Positions 29,169 to 40,229 are shown, numbered from the stretch's first letter. The stretch is 64,000 nt of DNA from Chromohalobacter israelensis (GCA_000761475.1 JQNW01000008.1:124001-188000); one strand, 5' to 3'. Made by a program: numbers and translations. Notes: generated by a model from the letters alone, not told the origin.

Positions 29169-31229
29169 TTATGAAGGCGGCTGTTCCGGGCTGTCGGGCA
29201 TGTTGATGTTGCCCGGCTCTATCCGGTTGAGGTGCAGGAACTGCATGTGCAGTTCGTACTGGTCGAGAATGTCGCCGATCACCTGATCGCGGGTGTAGCC
29301 CATCAGGTCATAACCCTGGCTACCCTCGAGCAGGTAGACCTCCAGCCGGTAGTAGCGCGAGTCGGCATGCGGGGCATGCATCGCGAACCCGGGCGTCGTG
29401 AAGCCCTGACTCCAGACCTGGTAGGTGAAGTTCTGCTCGTCCTCGAAATCGACGTTGAGCGACAGGTAGTCGTCGCCGTTCTGCACGCCTTGATTGATCT
29501 CGACGGACACGCCTTGCTCCTGCAGCGAGTCGCGCACGGCTTCCATGGCGGGCTTGCAGGTTTCCTCCATGAAGCGCCGTGCCTGCTTCTTGCCGGGGAA
29601 GCTCATGGCACGACGAAGGCGCTGCTGCCAGTTGCGCGAGTCGCGCTCGCCGCCACCGGTACGACCGGAAAGCTGGCCGGCCAGGCTCAGGCGCCGGCTG
29701 TCTTCCTTGAAGGCCTCGAGCTTCAGTGCCTTGAGCAGCCCCGCCATCATGAAGAACAGCACGATCGAGAATGGCAGTCCGGTGATCACCACCGCGCTCT
29801 GCAAGGTGGTCAGCCCCCCGGCGAGCAGCAGCGACAGGGTCAGGATGCCGATCACCGCCGACCACAGAATACGCATCCAGACCGGCGCATCGCTGTTGAC
29901 GTTCTTGAGCTTCGAGGTGAAGTTCGAGAGGACCAGCGCCCCGGAATCCCCTGAGGTGATGAAGAACACGATCGCCAGGATGCTCACCGCTGCGGTGGTC
30001 AGGAGCGGCATCGGGTACGATTCGAGGAACAGATAGATCCCCGCCGGCGGATTGTTCATCACCTGCTCGCCGAACTCGCTGGCGCCGTTCATCGCCATGT
30101 CGATGGCACTGTTACCCAGCAGCGACATCCACAGGAACATGAAGATGATCGGCAGCGTCATGGTGCCGAGCACGAAGGTGCGGATGGTACGGCCACGCGA
30201 GATACGCGCCAGGAACAGCCCGACGAACGGACCCCAGGCAATCCACCAAGCCCAGAAGAACAGCGTCCAGCCGTTCAGCCAGCCGGTCGGCCGGTCGAAG
30301 GCATAGGTATTGAACGACAGGCTGATGAAGTTGGTCAGGTAGTCGCCGATGTTCATCACCAGCGCATTGAGCAGGAAGATCGTCTTGCCGGCGAACAGCA
30401 CGAACAGCAGCAGCAATACCGCGAGCAGGATGTTGAACTCGGAAAGGCGGCGGATGCCACGCTCCACCCCGGTCACCGCGGAGATGGTCGCGAACAGCAC
30501 AATGCCCAATACCAGCACCACCTGGGTCCAGGTGCCTTTTGGGATGCCGAACATATAGTCCAGCCCGAAGTTGAGCTGGATGACCCCGATCCCAAGGCTA
30601 GCCGCGATGCCGAATACCGTCCCCATCACGGCGGCGGTATCGACTACGTGGCCGATCATGCCGTAGATCCGGTCGCCGAAGATCGGATAGAGCGCGCTAC
30701 GGATGGTCAGCGGCAGGTTGTGCCGGTAGCTGAAGAAGGCTAGTGACATGCCTACCAGGGTGTAGATACCCCAGCCGGAAAGCCCCCAGTGCAGGAAGGT
30801 CAGCTCCATCGCGTGGCGTGCCGCGGCGACTTGATCATCGGGCGCGTTGGGCGCGTTATAGAACTGCGTCAGCGGCTCGGCCAGCGCGAAGAAAATCACG
30901 CCGATGCCGATCCCCGCGGAGAACAGCATCGCTGACCACGAGAAGATATTGAAGTCCGGTCGTGAGTGTTCAGGCCCTAGGCGGATATTGCCATAGCGTG
31001 ACAACCCCAGATAAATCACGAAGACCAGGTAGATCACCACCGTCAAGAAGTAGTACCAGCCGAAGGTGTTGGAGATCCAGCCAAGGATGGCATTGATGAT
31101 GGTATTGGCCTGGTCGGTGGCGACCATGGCCCACAGCGAGAAGGCGACGATGCCGATCACCGAGCTGTAGAACACCGGCCCATTGAGGCGATCGCGTGTC
31201 GGCGCCTCGTTATTGGATTGTGTCGTCAT
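29169..31229 (-). CDS. BCCT-family choline/betaine transporter (BetT-like)
   Basis: This inner-membrane symporter should import choline or glycine betaine for osmoprotection. The 686-residue protein has about 12 transmembrane segments followed by a cytosolic tail of about 160 residues. The tail is typical of BetT and is implicated in osmotic sensing. The BCCT signature is clear: FFWAWWIAWGPFVGLFLARI then SRGRTIRTFVLG, plus the first-segment pattern SAGIGIGVIFFALAEPLTQF. It is a single gene with its own terminator. The exact substrate (choline, betaine or carnitine) cannot be read from the sequence. The 346-base gap after its start (31230-31575) holds its promoter and that of the zinc importer. 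Confidence 0.92.
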   Translation of the reverse strand: MTTQSNNEAPTRDRLNGPVFYSSVIGIVAFSLWAMVATDQANTIINAILGWISNTFGWYYFLTVVIYLVFVIYLGLSRYGNIRLGPEHSRPDFNIFSWSAMLFSAGIGIGVIFFALAEPLTQFYNAPNAPDDQVAAARHAMELTFLHWGLSGWGIYTLVGMSLAFFSYRHNLPLTIRSALYPIFGDRIYGMIGHVVDTAAVMGTVFGIAASLGIGVIQLNFGLDYMFGIPKGTWTQVVLVLGIVLFATISAVTGVERGIRRLSEFNILLAVLLLLFVLFAGKTIFLLNALVMNIGDYLTNFISLSFNTYAFDRPTGWLNGWTLFFWAWWIAWGPFVGLFLARISRGRTIRTFVLGTMTLPIIFMFLWMSLLGNSAIDMAMNGASEFGEQVMNNPPAGIYLFLESYPMPLLTTAAVSILAIVFFITSGDSGALVLSNFTSKLKNVNSDAPVWMRILWSAVIGILTLSLLLAGGLTTLQSAVVITGLPFSIVLFFMMAGLLKALKLEAFKEDSRRLSLAGQLSGRTGGGERDSRNWQQRLRRAMSFPGKKQARRFMEETCKPAMEAVRDSLQEQGVSVEINQGVQNGDDYLSLNVDFEDEQNFTYQVWSQGFTTPGFAMHAPHADSRYYRLEVYLLEGSQGYDLMGYTRDQVIGDILDQYELHMQFLHLNRIEPGNINMPDSPEQPPS

Positions 31230-31536
31230 AGGAGTTCCTGATGTGGTTCAGGCAAGGTTTGCGTTCACGGAAGCCGGCACACGAGCGTTTCGCGGCGCTC
31301 GTCACGGCGCAGTTACTAGCTTAGAGACAATAAGGAAAAACACCGCTTATCGATCAAGGCGTCGCAAGAAAACAATTATTTATAGAATAGTCAAGCCTCG
31401 TCACGATCGGTGGCCACTGCGTACCGGCCCGGCGCTTGCGTGCACAAGCGCTTTTTCGCCCTTCCCCACGACTCGCCGAAAACGTTATCCTATTGCGCTT
31501 TTCGAAGGTGACGGCAAAACGCTTGGCAAAAGTTTT

Positions 31537-31549
31537 GTTACGTTATAAC
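31537..31549. promoter_or_regulatory. Zur-like box before the metal ABC importer
   Basis: GTTACGTTATAAC resembles the gammaproteobacterial Zur core (GTTAT-N3-ATAAC-like, with GTTA and TAAC ends intact). It lies 26 bases before the first ORF of the importer unit, over the likely promoter. It is not a perfect palindrome, so this rests on position as much as on sequence. Confidence 0.5.
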
Positions 31550-31575
31550 CTTCTGCATGGTACCGAGGAGTCGTC

Positions 31576-31716
31576 ATGTCACACCGTCACCGTCCGGATG
31601 GGCCTTGCCACTTTTCCCTGATGTCGATGGGCGCCGGGCGTCGCGTGCTCTTGGCACTGTTGCCGCTGGGGCTGCTTTGGCTGGCCGTGGCGTGGGCGAT
31701 GGGAGCCTTTGCATGA
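31576..31716 (+). CDS. Micro-ORF: 46-residue single-pass membrane peptide upstream of the metal importer
   Basis: The ATG at 31576 follows GAGGAG. The peptide starts MSHRHRPDGPCHFSLMSMGA and then has one hydrophobic segment, LLALLPLGLLWLAVAWAMGAF. Its TGA overlaps the ATP-binding protein's ATG by 4 bases (ATGA), which implies translational coupling. The N-terminus has three His and one Cys, possible metal ligands. It may be a small accessory subunit or a leader peptide. I do not recognise the family. Confidence 0.5.
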   Translation: MSHRHRPDGPCHFSLMSMGAGRRVLLALLPLGLLWLAVAWAMGAFA

Positions 31717-32462
31717 GCCGCTTGACGCTCGACAAGCTGACCCTCGCCCAGGGCGGGCGCACGGTATTGGAGGACGTCAGCGGGACGTTCGAGGATGGCG
31801 CGATCACCGCGCTGGTCGGCGCCAACGGGGCCGGCAAGAGCACCTTGATTCAGGCGATCATGGGGTTGCTGTCGCCGCTTTCCGGCCAGGTGCATTGTTC
31901 CATGCCCAAGGAACGCCGCGCGTGGTTGCCGCAACAGCTAGCGCTGGACCTGACCTTTCCGATGAGCGTCGAGGAGCTGATGCTGACCGGACGCTGGCCC
32001 ACCCACGGCACTTTCAAGCGCTATGGCCCGGACGACTATCGCCACATGCACGGCGTGATGCAGCGCCTGGGGCTGAGCGGCCTGGCACACCGCCCGCTCG
32101 GCGAGCTTTCCGGCGGCCAGCGTCAGCGAGCCCTGCTCGGTCGCACGCTGATGCAGGAAGCGGAGCTCTTGCTGCTCGATGAGCCGTTCGCCAACGTCGA
32201 TACCCATACCGTGGAGATTCTCTGCGACACCCTGCGCGACATCGCCAACCAGGGTGCCACGGTCATCGTGGTCCTGCATGACATGGAGCAGCTGGCGCGC
32301 CTGGCGGATTGCGTGCTGCTGCTGGCGGGCGGTCACGCCCAATGGGTCGAACCGGAAACGCTGCTCGAACGGCATCATGCCCCCGCGCGCCGCCATGCGC
32401 ATACCCAGGCGCCCTTCATTTCCCTGAACCTGCCGGACGTACCGCCATGCTCGACCTATTGA
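31713..32462 (+). CDS. Zinc/manganese ABC importer, ATP-binding protein (ZnuC/AztA-like)
   Basis: The protein is 249 residues. Motifs in order: Walker A GANGAGKST, Q-loop LPQQL, signature LSGGQRQRALLGR, Walker B LLLLDEPFANVD and H-loop LHD. The C-terminus contains a His-rich run HHAPARRHAHTQ. It starts at ATG 31713 within the stop of the micro-ORF and overlaps the permease gene by 16 bases. The binding protein with a His-Asp loop downstream makes zinc (or manganese) the likely cargo. Confidence 0.9.
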   Translation: MSRLTLDKLTLAQGGRTVLEDVSGTFEDGAITALVGANGAGKSTLIQAIMGLLSPLSGQVHCSMPKERRAWLPQQLALDLTFPMSVEELMLTGRWPTHGTFKRYGPDDYRHMHGVMQRLGLSGLAHRPLGELSGGQRQRALLGRTLMQEAELLLLDEPFANVDTHTVEILCDTLRDIANQGATVIVVLHDMEQLARLADCVLLLAGGHAQWVEPETLLERHHAPARRHAHTQAPFISLNLPDVPPCSTY

Positions 32463-33361
32463 CCACGCTGAATGCATGGCTCATCGCCCCGCTGACCGAT
32501 TACGCCTTCATGCGCCGCGCGCTGGTGGGCGGCCTGGCGCTGTCGCTGGCCGCGCCGCCGTTGGGCGTGTTCCTGATGCTGCGCGGCATGAGCCTGGTCG
32601 GCGATGCCATGGCTCACGCGGTGCTGCCGGGCGTGGCGCTGGGCTTCGTGCTGGCGGGCTTCTCGCTGCCGGCAATGAGCCTAGGCGGCCTGGTGGCCGG
32701 GCTGCTGGTGGCCGGTCTGGCGGGCAGCGTGTCGCGCATGACCGGTCACCGAGAAGATTCGGCCATGGCCAGTTTCTATCTGATCTCCCTGGCGCTGGGG
32801 GTGATGCTGGTCTCGCTGCGCGGCAGCAGCGTCGATCTCACCCATGTCCTGTTCGGCTCGATTCTCGCCATCGACGATACCGCCCTGTGGCTGATCGCCT
32901 CGGTGACCAGCGCCACCCTGCTGGTGCTGGCGCTGATCTTTCGCGTGCTGGTGGTGGAATGCCTGGACCCGCTCTTTCTGCGCGGCCAGGGGATTCGCGG
33001 CGGCCTGGTGCATGGCACCTTCCTGGGGCTGATGGTACTCAACCTCACCGCCGGCTTTCAGACCCTGGGCACGCTGATGGCGGTGGGCCTGATGATGCTG
33101 CCCGCCACCGCCGCGCGTTTCTGGTCGCAGCGGCTCGAAGGCCTGATCGGACTGGCGATCGTCATCGCCATGCTGTCGAGCGCCGGGGGCTTGCTGCTGT
33201 CTTACCACCTCGGCCTGCCTTCCGGCCCGTGCATCATCCTGATCGCTGGCACCATCTATCTCGTCTCTGCGCTCTGCGGCCGCCATGGCAGTCTGCTGGC
33301 ACGTCTGCGCCGTCGCGCCGCGCCGCTGGAAAAGAACGAAGACACCTGCACGTCGTCATGA
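32447..33361 (+). CDS. Zinc/manganese ABC importer, permease (ZnuB/AztB-like)
   Basis: The 304-residue ABC-3 family integral membrane protein has about eight or nine hydrophobic segments. Typical stretches are FMRRALVGGLALSLAAPPLG then VFLMLRGMSLVGDAMAHAVLPGVALGF, and TLGTLMAVGLMMLPATAARFW. The start at ATG 32447 overlaps the ATPase gene by 16 bases. The substrate-binding protein follows after 49 bases, completing the transporter. Confidence 0.92.
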   Translation: MLDLLTTLNAWLIAPLTDYAFMRRALVGGLALSLAAPPLGVFLMLRGMSLVGDAMAHAVLPGVALGFVLAGFSLPAMSLGGLVAGLLVAGLAGSVSRMTGHREDSAMASFYLISLALGVMLVSLRGSSVDLTHVLFGSILAIDDTALWLIASVTSATLLVLALIFRVLVVECLDPLFLRGQGIRGGLVHGTFLGLMVLNLTAGFQTLGTLMAVGLMMLPATAARFWSQRLEGLIGLAIVIAMLSSAGGLLLSYHLGLPSGPCIILIAGTIYLVSALCGRHGSLLARLRRRAAPLEKNEDTCTSS

Positions 33362-33410
33362 ACGCTTCATGGGCCTGACCGGCCTCGTCCATCGATAAGA
33401 GGAAGTTCGC

Positions 33411-34418
<1,008 letters not shown>

Positions 34419-34440
34419 GCGCCATCAGCAAGCGCCATCG

Positions 34441-34470
34441 AAAAGGGCGGTGCCGTGGCACCGCCCTTTT
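34441..34470. terminator. Bidirectional terminator between the metal importer and the betaine-binding protein
   Basis: Arms AAAAGGGCGGTGCC and GGCACCGCCCTTTT (14 bases, perfect) flank GT. The oligo-A and oligo-T edges let it work for the rightward metal-importer transcript and for the leftward gene at 34494-35462. Confidence 0.9.
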
Positions 34471-34493
34471 GCGTTGGCTCCGCGGGGAGCAGC

Positions 34494-35462
34494 CTACAGG
34501 TCGAACGCTTCTTTCACCACCGGCCAGGCAGGCTCGCCGTCACGCGTGGTGACGCCATCGACAAAGCCTTCCACCTTGTCGGCGTTGTCGCGCATCCAGG
34601 CGATGGCGGCTTCGTCCTTGGGCATCCCGTCCTGATCGTAGCGACGGATCATGTCGCTCTGGTCGTCGGCGGTGAAGTCCAGTTGATCGAGCAACCTGGT
34701 GGCATTGGGGTGCGTCTCGGAGAATGTCTTCGTGACCAGGGTGCGCACGTCGCTGCGACCGCCGTCCTCTCCCCACAAGTCCTCGGGGTCGTCGAGATAG
34801 GCGATGTCGTACTTGATGTTCATCCAGTGCGGCGTCCAGCCGGCGAAGACGATCCACTCCTGGTTGTCGATGGCACTGTCGGCGGCGCCGAGCATGCCCG
34901 GCGTGGAGGTCTCGGAAAGCTCCCAGTCGCCCAGGCCGTAAGTATCGCTGGCGACGCCGGCATTGAGCTGCTCGCTCATGCCCGTGCCGGTCTCGATGGA
35001 GTAGACGGTACGCCCGAAACGCTCGGCGTTTTCCGGCGTGTCGAGATCCTCGGCGGAGGTGACGCCGGCATCGAAGACGTAGCTGGGCACCGCGAAGCCG
35101 ATGCGCGCGCCATCGACGTTGTTGCCCAGATCGACCAGCTTGCCCTTTTCCATGGAGGTCTCGTACATGCCCTGCTGGGCGGGCAGCCATCCGGCGAGAA
35201 AGGCGTCCAGCTCGTTCTGGTTAAGCGCCTGGTAGGTGATGGTGGTGCCGAGCTGCTCCTGCTGCGGCGTATACCCCAGCGTCTCGAGCAACTGCGCGGC
35301 GAGTTCGGTCTTGACCGTCACGCCCGGCCACGGTGGCACGGAAAAGCGCACGTCCGCCGTGTCGTCCTGCGCCTGCGCCATGCCCAGCGGCAGGCCGGCC
35401 AGGCAGGCACCAAGCAGCGCCGCCTTGGTGCCGCGCGTCAGCGGGTGGGATGCAGTCATCAT
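34494..35462 (-). CDS. Glycine betaine/proline-type ABC substrate-binding protein (OpuAC family)
   Basis: The protein is 322 residues with a signal peptide ending near GMAQAQ. The OpuAC/ProX fold shows in SVPPWPGVTVKTELAAQLLE, NQNELDAFLAGWLP, DNQEWIVFAGWTPHWMN and KDEAAIAWMRDNADKVEGFV. Trp-rich pockets like these bind quaternary ammonium compounds by cation-pi contacts. No ATPase or permease gene is adjacent, so it probably works with a transporter encoded elsewhere. Tandem ATG codons at 35462 and 35459 make the exact start ambiguous. Ligand may be betaine, choline or proline betaine. Confidence 0.88.
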   Translation of the reverse strand: MMTASHPLTRGTKAALLGACLAGLPLGMAQAQDDTADVRFSVPPWPGVTVKTELAAQLLETLGYTPQQEQLGTTITYQALNQNELDAFLAGWLPAQQGMYETSMEKGKLVDLGNNVDGARIGFAVPSYVFDAGVTSAEDLDTPENAERFGRTVYSIETGTGMSEQLNAGVASDTYGLGDWELSETSTPGMLGAADSAIDNQEWIVFAGWTPHWMNIKYDIAYLDDPEDLWGEDGGRSDVRTLVTKTFSETHPNATRLLDQLDFTADDQSDMIRRYDQDGMPKDEAAIAWMRDNADKVEGFVDGVTTRDGEPAWPVVKEAFDL

Positions 35463-35547
35463 GTCGATTCTCCTGTTTTGATGATTATTTATTGTCAGAG
35501 CACATCATGATAACACTGTTTTATAGAAAGGCAGTGACCGCCGGCTG

Positions 35548-37200
35548 TCAGTCATCGAGCGGATGCGGCGGATGCTCGCGCTGCTCCGGCGGTGGCGGAA
35601 AGTACTGATAGAGCCAGGTTTCGCTCAGGGGGGCGCCGTCGCCCTCCAGCACCATGCGCATGTCGATGGGATCGGTCGAGGCATCCGTGGGGTACCAGTC
35701 GAAAATGACGCGAATGCCTTCGAACTCCTCGACCTGAAAGATCTGGATATCGCTGGTCCTGCCCCCCGATATCTCCAACTGCGCCATGATCGGAGGACCG
35801 TTCTTGGCAATGTTCAGGATATCGCCGCCCACGTAGTCCACGGCGAAGCGCCGCGCCCACTCCTCGGGATAGTGCTCCCCCGGGGCCCAGCCTTCGGGAA
35901 AGGCGCCCATGCCGCTGCGCGTCTCGCGAATGCGTGCCAGGTCGGGCCGCACCGGTGGCAGTGCGCTCCAGTACTGGCGATACGCAAAGGTCAACGAATC
36001 GCCGGGCTCGACGGGGGCGGCGGGTTTCCAGAAGGCCACCACGTTGTCCATGGTTTCCCCGGTGGTGGGGATCTCCATCAGTTGGATCTCCCCCTTGCCC
36101 CAGTCGCTGCGCGGCTCGATCCACAGGCTGGGGCGTTCGTGATAATTGCCGATCACGTCTTCGTAGGCCTCGAAATCGCGCTCGGTCTGCAGCAACCCGA
36201 AGCCCTTGGGCGACTCATCGGCGAAGGCGTTGTACTGCAAGACCGGCGGATTGTTGAGCGGACGACACACCCACTCCCCGTTGCCCCGCCACATCGTGAG
36301 ACGGTCGGAATCGTGAATCTGCGGATGAATGGTGTCGCACATGCGGCGCTGGTGCGTACCACAGCTGAACATGCTGGTCATCGGGGCAATGCCCAGCTGC
36401 TCGATGGCCTCGCGAGGGTACAGGTGCTTTTCGATATCCATCACCACCCGCGTCGGCTGGCAGTCGATCACGAAGCGGTAGGCGCCGGCCACCTTGGGCG
36501 AATCGAGCAGGGCATAGGCGGTGAAGGTGGTGCTGTCCGGGGCGGGGGTCTCCAGCCAGAAGCGCGTATAGGTGGGGAACTCCTCGTCTTCCGACTCGGC
36601 GAAGGTATTGACCGCCAGACCGCGTGCCGAGATGCCGTACTGATAGGTATCGTCCACCGCACGGAAGTAACTCGCGCCGAGAAAGGAGACGATATCGCGC
36701 TCGGTCAGCGAGGGTACCTTGAAGACCCGGAAACCGGCGAAGCCCAGGGTGTCCTCGCCCTCGAGCTGGGCGACATCGACGTTCGCACCGTCGTAGCGAA
36801 AGATGTCGGGATCGAAGTGAATCTCGCGCGCCTGGTGCGAGTCCGGGTCGAGGGCGTACATGCGCACGGGTTGGTTGAAGCCCATGCCCACGTGGAAGAA
36901 CTGCACATCGAGCTTGCCATCCAGGTCATGCCACAGCGAGTGCCCGGCATCGTAGCCGATGGCGTTGTATTGCTGGGGCGTGAGAGACGCCAGGGTCTCG
37001 GGCAGCTCGCGCATGTTGTTGCGATACGGCGCATTGGCCATTTCCCGGGCCAGACGCTGCAACCAGTCGAAACTGAAACGTTGCGCCTCGCCGTCGGCGA
37101 TGGCGGGCATCTGACGCGTCGCCGCCAGCAAGGGCGCGGCGGGCAGTCCATAAAAGGCCGCCAGGGCCAGTGAGCGCTTGAGCAGGGTTCTGCGGTCCAT
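35548..37200 (-). CDS. opgD: Periplasmic glucan biosynthesis protein OpgD/MdoD
   Basis: OpgD acts in the periplasm in making or trimming osmoregulated periplasmic glucans. At 550 residues it is essentially the E. coli length (551). The twin-arginine signal [20 protein letters not shown] marks Tat export. Family segments include [43 protein letters not shown] and [25 protein letters not shown]. No opgGH genes are nearby. It is transcribed alone on the minus strand, with no clear terminator before 35520. Confidence 0.94.
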   Translation of the reverse strand: MDRRTLLKRSLALAAFYGLPAAPLLAATRQMPAIADGEAQRFSFDWLQRLAREMANAPYRNNMRELPETLASLTPQQYNAIGYDAGHSLWHDLDGKLDVQFFHVGMGFNQPVRMYALDPDSHQAREIHFDPDIFRYDGANVDVAQLEGEDTLGFAGFRVFKVPSLTERDIVSFLGASYFRAVDDTYQYGISARGLAVNTFAESEDEEFPTYTRFWLETPAPDSTTFTAYALLDSPKVAGAYRFVIDCQPTRVVMDIEKHLYPREAIEQLGIAPMTSMFSCGTHQRRMCDTIHPQIHDSDRLTMWRGNGEWVCRPLNNPPVLQYNAFADESPKGFGLLQTERDFEAYEDVIGNYHERPSLWIEPRSDWGKGEIQLMEIPTTGETMDNVVAFWKPAAPVEPGDSLTFAYRQYWSALPPVRPDLARIRETRSGMGAFPEGWAPGEHYPEEWARRFAVDYVGGDILNIAKNGPPIMAQLEISGGRTSDIQIFQVEEFEGIRVIFDWYPTDASTDPIDMRMVLEGDGAPLSETWLYQYFPPPPEQREHPPHPLDD

Positions 37201-37337
37201 TATCGGGGGCCTTCCTCTACCAAAGTGGGCGTTTCCTTGCCACGTGCCTTTCTCTGACGTTATCCCACACCGGCGGTTCCCGCATCATGTCCCGCTTGCG
37301 TACTTTCAACGTAACCGCGCACCTGGCGGACACGCAC

Positions 37338-37365
37338 AAAAAACCCGGTGCCATGCGACACCGGG
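37338..37365 (-). terminator. Rho-independent terminator of gloA
   Basis: On the minus strand there is a CCCGGTG/CACCGGG stem with an 8-base loop followed by six T residues, starting about 30 bases after the gloA stop. Confidence 0.88.
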
Positions 37366-37393
37366 CGTTCGACGCTGGCCGTGCGGCGCGCCG

Positions 37394-37927
37394 TTATTGG
37401 CCGAGCTCCCTGGAGCGTTCCGGCTGAACGACCTCGATCCAGTAGCCGTCGGGGTCTTTGACGAACACCACGTCCTTCATCTTGCCCTCGTCGGGACGCT
37501 TCTTGAATTCGACCTGGTTGGCGTCGAACCACGCCACCGCAGCGGGCAGGTCCGGTACCGAGAAGCAGATATGCCCGAAGCCCTGAGGCTCGGCGTTACC
37601 GTCGTGGTAGGCGAAACCTTCCTGATCCTCGGTGCCCCAGTTGTGGGTCAGCTCGAGGATGCCCTTTTGCGAAAAGGTATACACATTGCGCTCGGCGGTG
37701 TCTTCCGGTACGGCGTCGTTGTCGTCCACGTTGGCCAGGAAGTACAGCGAGAACTGCATCTCCGGGAAGTCGAGCTTACGCAGCACACGCATGCCGAAGA
37801 CGCGCGAATAGAACGCCAGCGAGCGCTCGGGGTCCTTCATGCGCAGCATGGTGTGGTTGAAACGAAACCCCTGGGTTTCGGCCGACGGCGTCTGCACGCC
37901 GGGATACTGTTCACCCTGAAAGCTCAT
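37394..37927 (-). CDS. gloA: Lactoylglutathione lyase (glyoxalase I)
   Basis: It converts the methylglyoxal-glutathione hemithioacetal to lactoylglutathione. The protein is 177 residues, the longer (Pseudomonas/eukaryote-like) form. FNHTMLRMKDPERSLAFYSR carries the first metal His, LELTHNWGTED the Glu of the site, GFGHICFSVPD the second His and GYWIEVVQPE the last Glu. The start at 37927 has AGGAGG upstream; a longer open frame lacks a site. Single gene with its own terminator. Confidence 0.95.
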   Translation of the reverse strand: MSFQGEQYPGVQTPSAETQGFRFNHTMLRMKDPERSLAFYSRVFGMRVLRKLDFPEMQFSLYFLANVDDNDAVPEDTAERNVYTFSQKGILELTHNWGTEDQEGFAYHDGNAEPQGFGHICFSVPDLPAAVAWFDANQVEFKKRPDEGKMKDVVFVKDPDGYWIEVVQPERSRELGQ

Positions 37928-38132
37928 GACGTCCTCCTGATCGCGAAAATATGAGTCAGTGTCTGGTCGGGAGGGAATATGAGGGCGCTCGATGAAATTT
38001 CCAGGGGGTGTCGGCGCGCGAGGGCCTGCACCATTAGACAAATGTCCCACGGACTGTGATAATTCGCAGCCTAATATTTATCTGGCTTTTTCCCTGATCG
38101 CCTCGGCCGTTCGGCCGGGGCCGGATATCGTT

Positions 38133-40229
38133 ATGCTGCGTATTTCCACCGATCACTGGCTGCTGGCGTTACGCACGGTACTGGCCGTCTGGCTGGCCCT
38201 GTTCCTGGCGTTGCGTCTGGACTTGTACCAGCCCGCCTGGGCCATCCTCGCGGTGATGATCGTCACCCTGCAGCCGGTGATGTTCACCGGCGGCACGCCG
38301 CCCATCGGCATCATCATCGGGCGCGGCGTGGCACGTTTCTTCGGCACCCTGTTCGGCGCCGTGGCCGGGCTGGTGCTGATCGCGTTCTTCGGCCAGCAGC
38401 CGATGCTGTACCTGCTGTTCTCCGGGGCCTGGCTGGCGTTCTGCATGTACTGGGTGATGCTCGAACAGGACGAATACCTGGGCTACGTGATGATGCTCAG
38501 CGGGTATACCGCCACGCTGGTGTCGTTGACCGCCCTCGGCACGGGGGTCGAGGACATCTGGACCATCGCGCTGGGACGCTTCACGGAAACCGCGCTGGGC
38601 ATCGGCTGCGGCGTCTTGATGCATCTGCTCATCGCACCGCGTTTCGGGAGTCGGGCTCTCCCCGAGGCGCTCTCGGGGTTTCTGAAAAACGCCGCCGAGG
38701 AAACCCTCGCGGCCCTGGACAGCCCACGCCCCCGCGCGACGCAGGACGCACGTCTCAAGGCGCTGCTCGGCGACTATCAGCAGTTCGAGAAGCTACGCGG
38801 TCTCACCCGCCTGGAAACCCGGCGCTTGAGCCGTTTCATTCCCGCGCTGGACCGCTTCGCCAGTGACAGCCTGGCGCTGATCACGGCCATCCGCGAACTG
38901 GAAACCGCCCTCGACTACCTGCGCGCCTGTGAGGACGGCGAGCACTGGCTGGCGCAATTGAACGCGCATGCCGCGCCGCTGCTTGCCACCATCGCCGAAC
39001 AGCCGGCCGGCGAGCCGCTGGAAAAACTGACGCTGCCGGATTTCGCGTGGGACCCGGAGCGCGTGAGCCCCCGCAGCCGGGTGCGCGCCGAACTGGCCCG
39101 CCAACGTCTCGGGGAAGTGCTCGGCCTGCTCCAGCACGGTCGGCGCCTGCGCCATGCACTGAACGCGCCGGCCTCGGCCCGGGTGCATGCCCTGCCCCGC
39201 GAAAAGCGTACCCGCACCACGCACAATGAGCACTTCGTGGCTCGTTACAACGCGCTGCGCGTGTTCGTCGCCTTCGAATTGCTGGGCCTGTTCTGGATAC
39301 ACAGCGGCTGGCACTCCGGGTATCTCGCCATGATGCTGCTGGGGGTGTTCACCATGCTGTTCGCCAAGGCGCCCAATCCCGCCGCCGTGGTCTATCAGTT
39401 TCTGTGGGGCACGCTCGCCGCCGTCACCCTGGGCGCGGTCTTGCTGTTTCTGGTCCTGCCGGTGATCAACGGGTTCCCGTTGCTGGCCATCGCCATCGGC
39501 ATACCGGTCATGGTCGGCACGCTTCTCACGCCACGTCCGCGCTGGGCGGCCATGGGCCTCTCCGGGGCCATCACGCTGATGACGCTGCTGAACCTGCACA
39601 GCACCTACACCTTTTCACCCACGACCTACATCAACGGCGGCCTCGCCTCGTTGATCGGCACCACCACGGCGATGTTCACCTATGCCCTGATGCGCCAGCG
39701 CTCGCCCGCCGAGCGCATACGCACCTTGCTCGGCGCCTACTGGCGAGGCGTGGCGCGCTTGATGTGCGAGCCCGCGTTGCCCAATCGGGCACGCCTGGAA
39801 AGCCGTCTCTACGACCGCCTGGGCCGCCTGGTGGCACTGGGCGGCTCGGACGACACGCTGCGCGAGGCGCTCGATCTGCACGCCCTCGCCTTGTGCGTGT
39901 GGCGCATTCGGCGGCTGCGCGAAGAGCTCGCGCCGCACCGCCGGGAGCTCGAGGCCTGGCTGGACGATATCGGCCAGCGCCTGGTGGCGCGGCGACACCA
40001 CTCGCCCGAGGTCTGGCACGAGCTTTCCGATCAGGCCCGTCAATGGGTCGACCGCTTTTATCACGAGCCCCGGCTCTCCGTCGCCACGGCGGGGGAAATC
40101 GCCATGCTGGGGCATCTCATGCGCGAGGCGCCCGGCGTGACGCTGGAGGCCCAGGCCGACGACGCCCCGACCGCCCCGCATGACCGCCGTGCAACGCCGC
40201 CCCGACAGGAGACGCCGCATGTTCGCTGA
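38133..40229 (+). CDS. FUSC/AaeB-like inner-membrane efflux protein
   Basis: The 698-residue FUSC-family protein has two sets of about five or six membrane segments (about 5-150 and 370-520), each followed by a cytosolic helical region. The first repeat shows TVLAVWLALFLALRLDLYQP followed by AWAILAVMIV. It probably pairs with the DUF1656 protein and HlyD-type adaptor that follow, like AaeB-AaeX-AaeA, exporting aromatic acids or similar compounds. The chosen ATG at 38133 fits the family start (MLRISTDHWLLALRTVLAVW); the ribosome site GGATAT is weak, and longer forms are possible. It overlaps the next gene by 11 bases. Confidence 0.88.
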   Translation: MLRISTDHWLLALRTVLAVWLALFLALRLDLYQPAWAILAVMIVTLQPVMFTGGTPPIGIIIGRGVARFFGTLFGAVAGLVLIAFFGQQPMLYLLFSGAWLAFCMYWVMLEQDEYLGYVMMLSGYTATLVSLTALGTGVEDIWTIALGRFTETALGIGCGVLMHLLIAPRFGSRALPEALSGFLKNAAEETLAALDSPRPRATQDARLKALLGDYQQFEKLRGLTRLETRRLSRFIPALDRFASDSLALITAIRELETALDYLRACEDGEHWLAQLNAHAAPLLATIAEQPAGEPLEKLTLPDFAWDPERVSPRSRVRAELARQRLGEVLGLLQHGRRLRHALNAPASARVHALPREKRTRTTHNEHFVARYNALRVFVAFELLGLFWIHSGWHSGYLAMMLLGVFTMLFAKAPNPAAVVYQFLWGTLAAVTLGAVLLFLVLPVINGFPLLAIAIGIPVMVGTLLTPRPRWAAMGLSGAITLMTLLNLHSTYTFSPTTYINGGLASLIGTTTAMFTYALMRQRSPAERIRTLLGAYWRGVARLMCEPALPNRARLESRLYDRLGRLVALGGSDDTLREALDLHALALCVWRIRRLREELAPHRRELEAWLDDIGQRLVARRHHSPEVWHELSDQARQWVDRFYHEPRLSVATAGEIAMLGHLMREAPGVTLEAQADDAPTAPHDRRATPPRQETPHVR

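Noticed and set aside
35563-37173. 536-codon plus-strand open frame opposite opgD
   Set aside because: opgD has a Tat signal and family motifs at family length; the opposite frame has neither.
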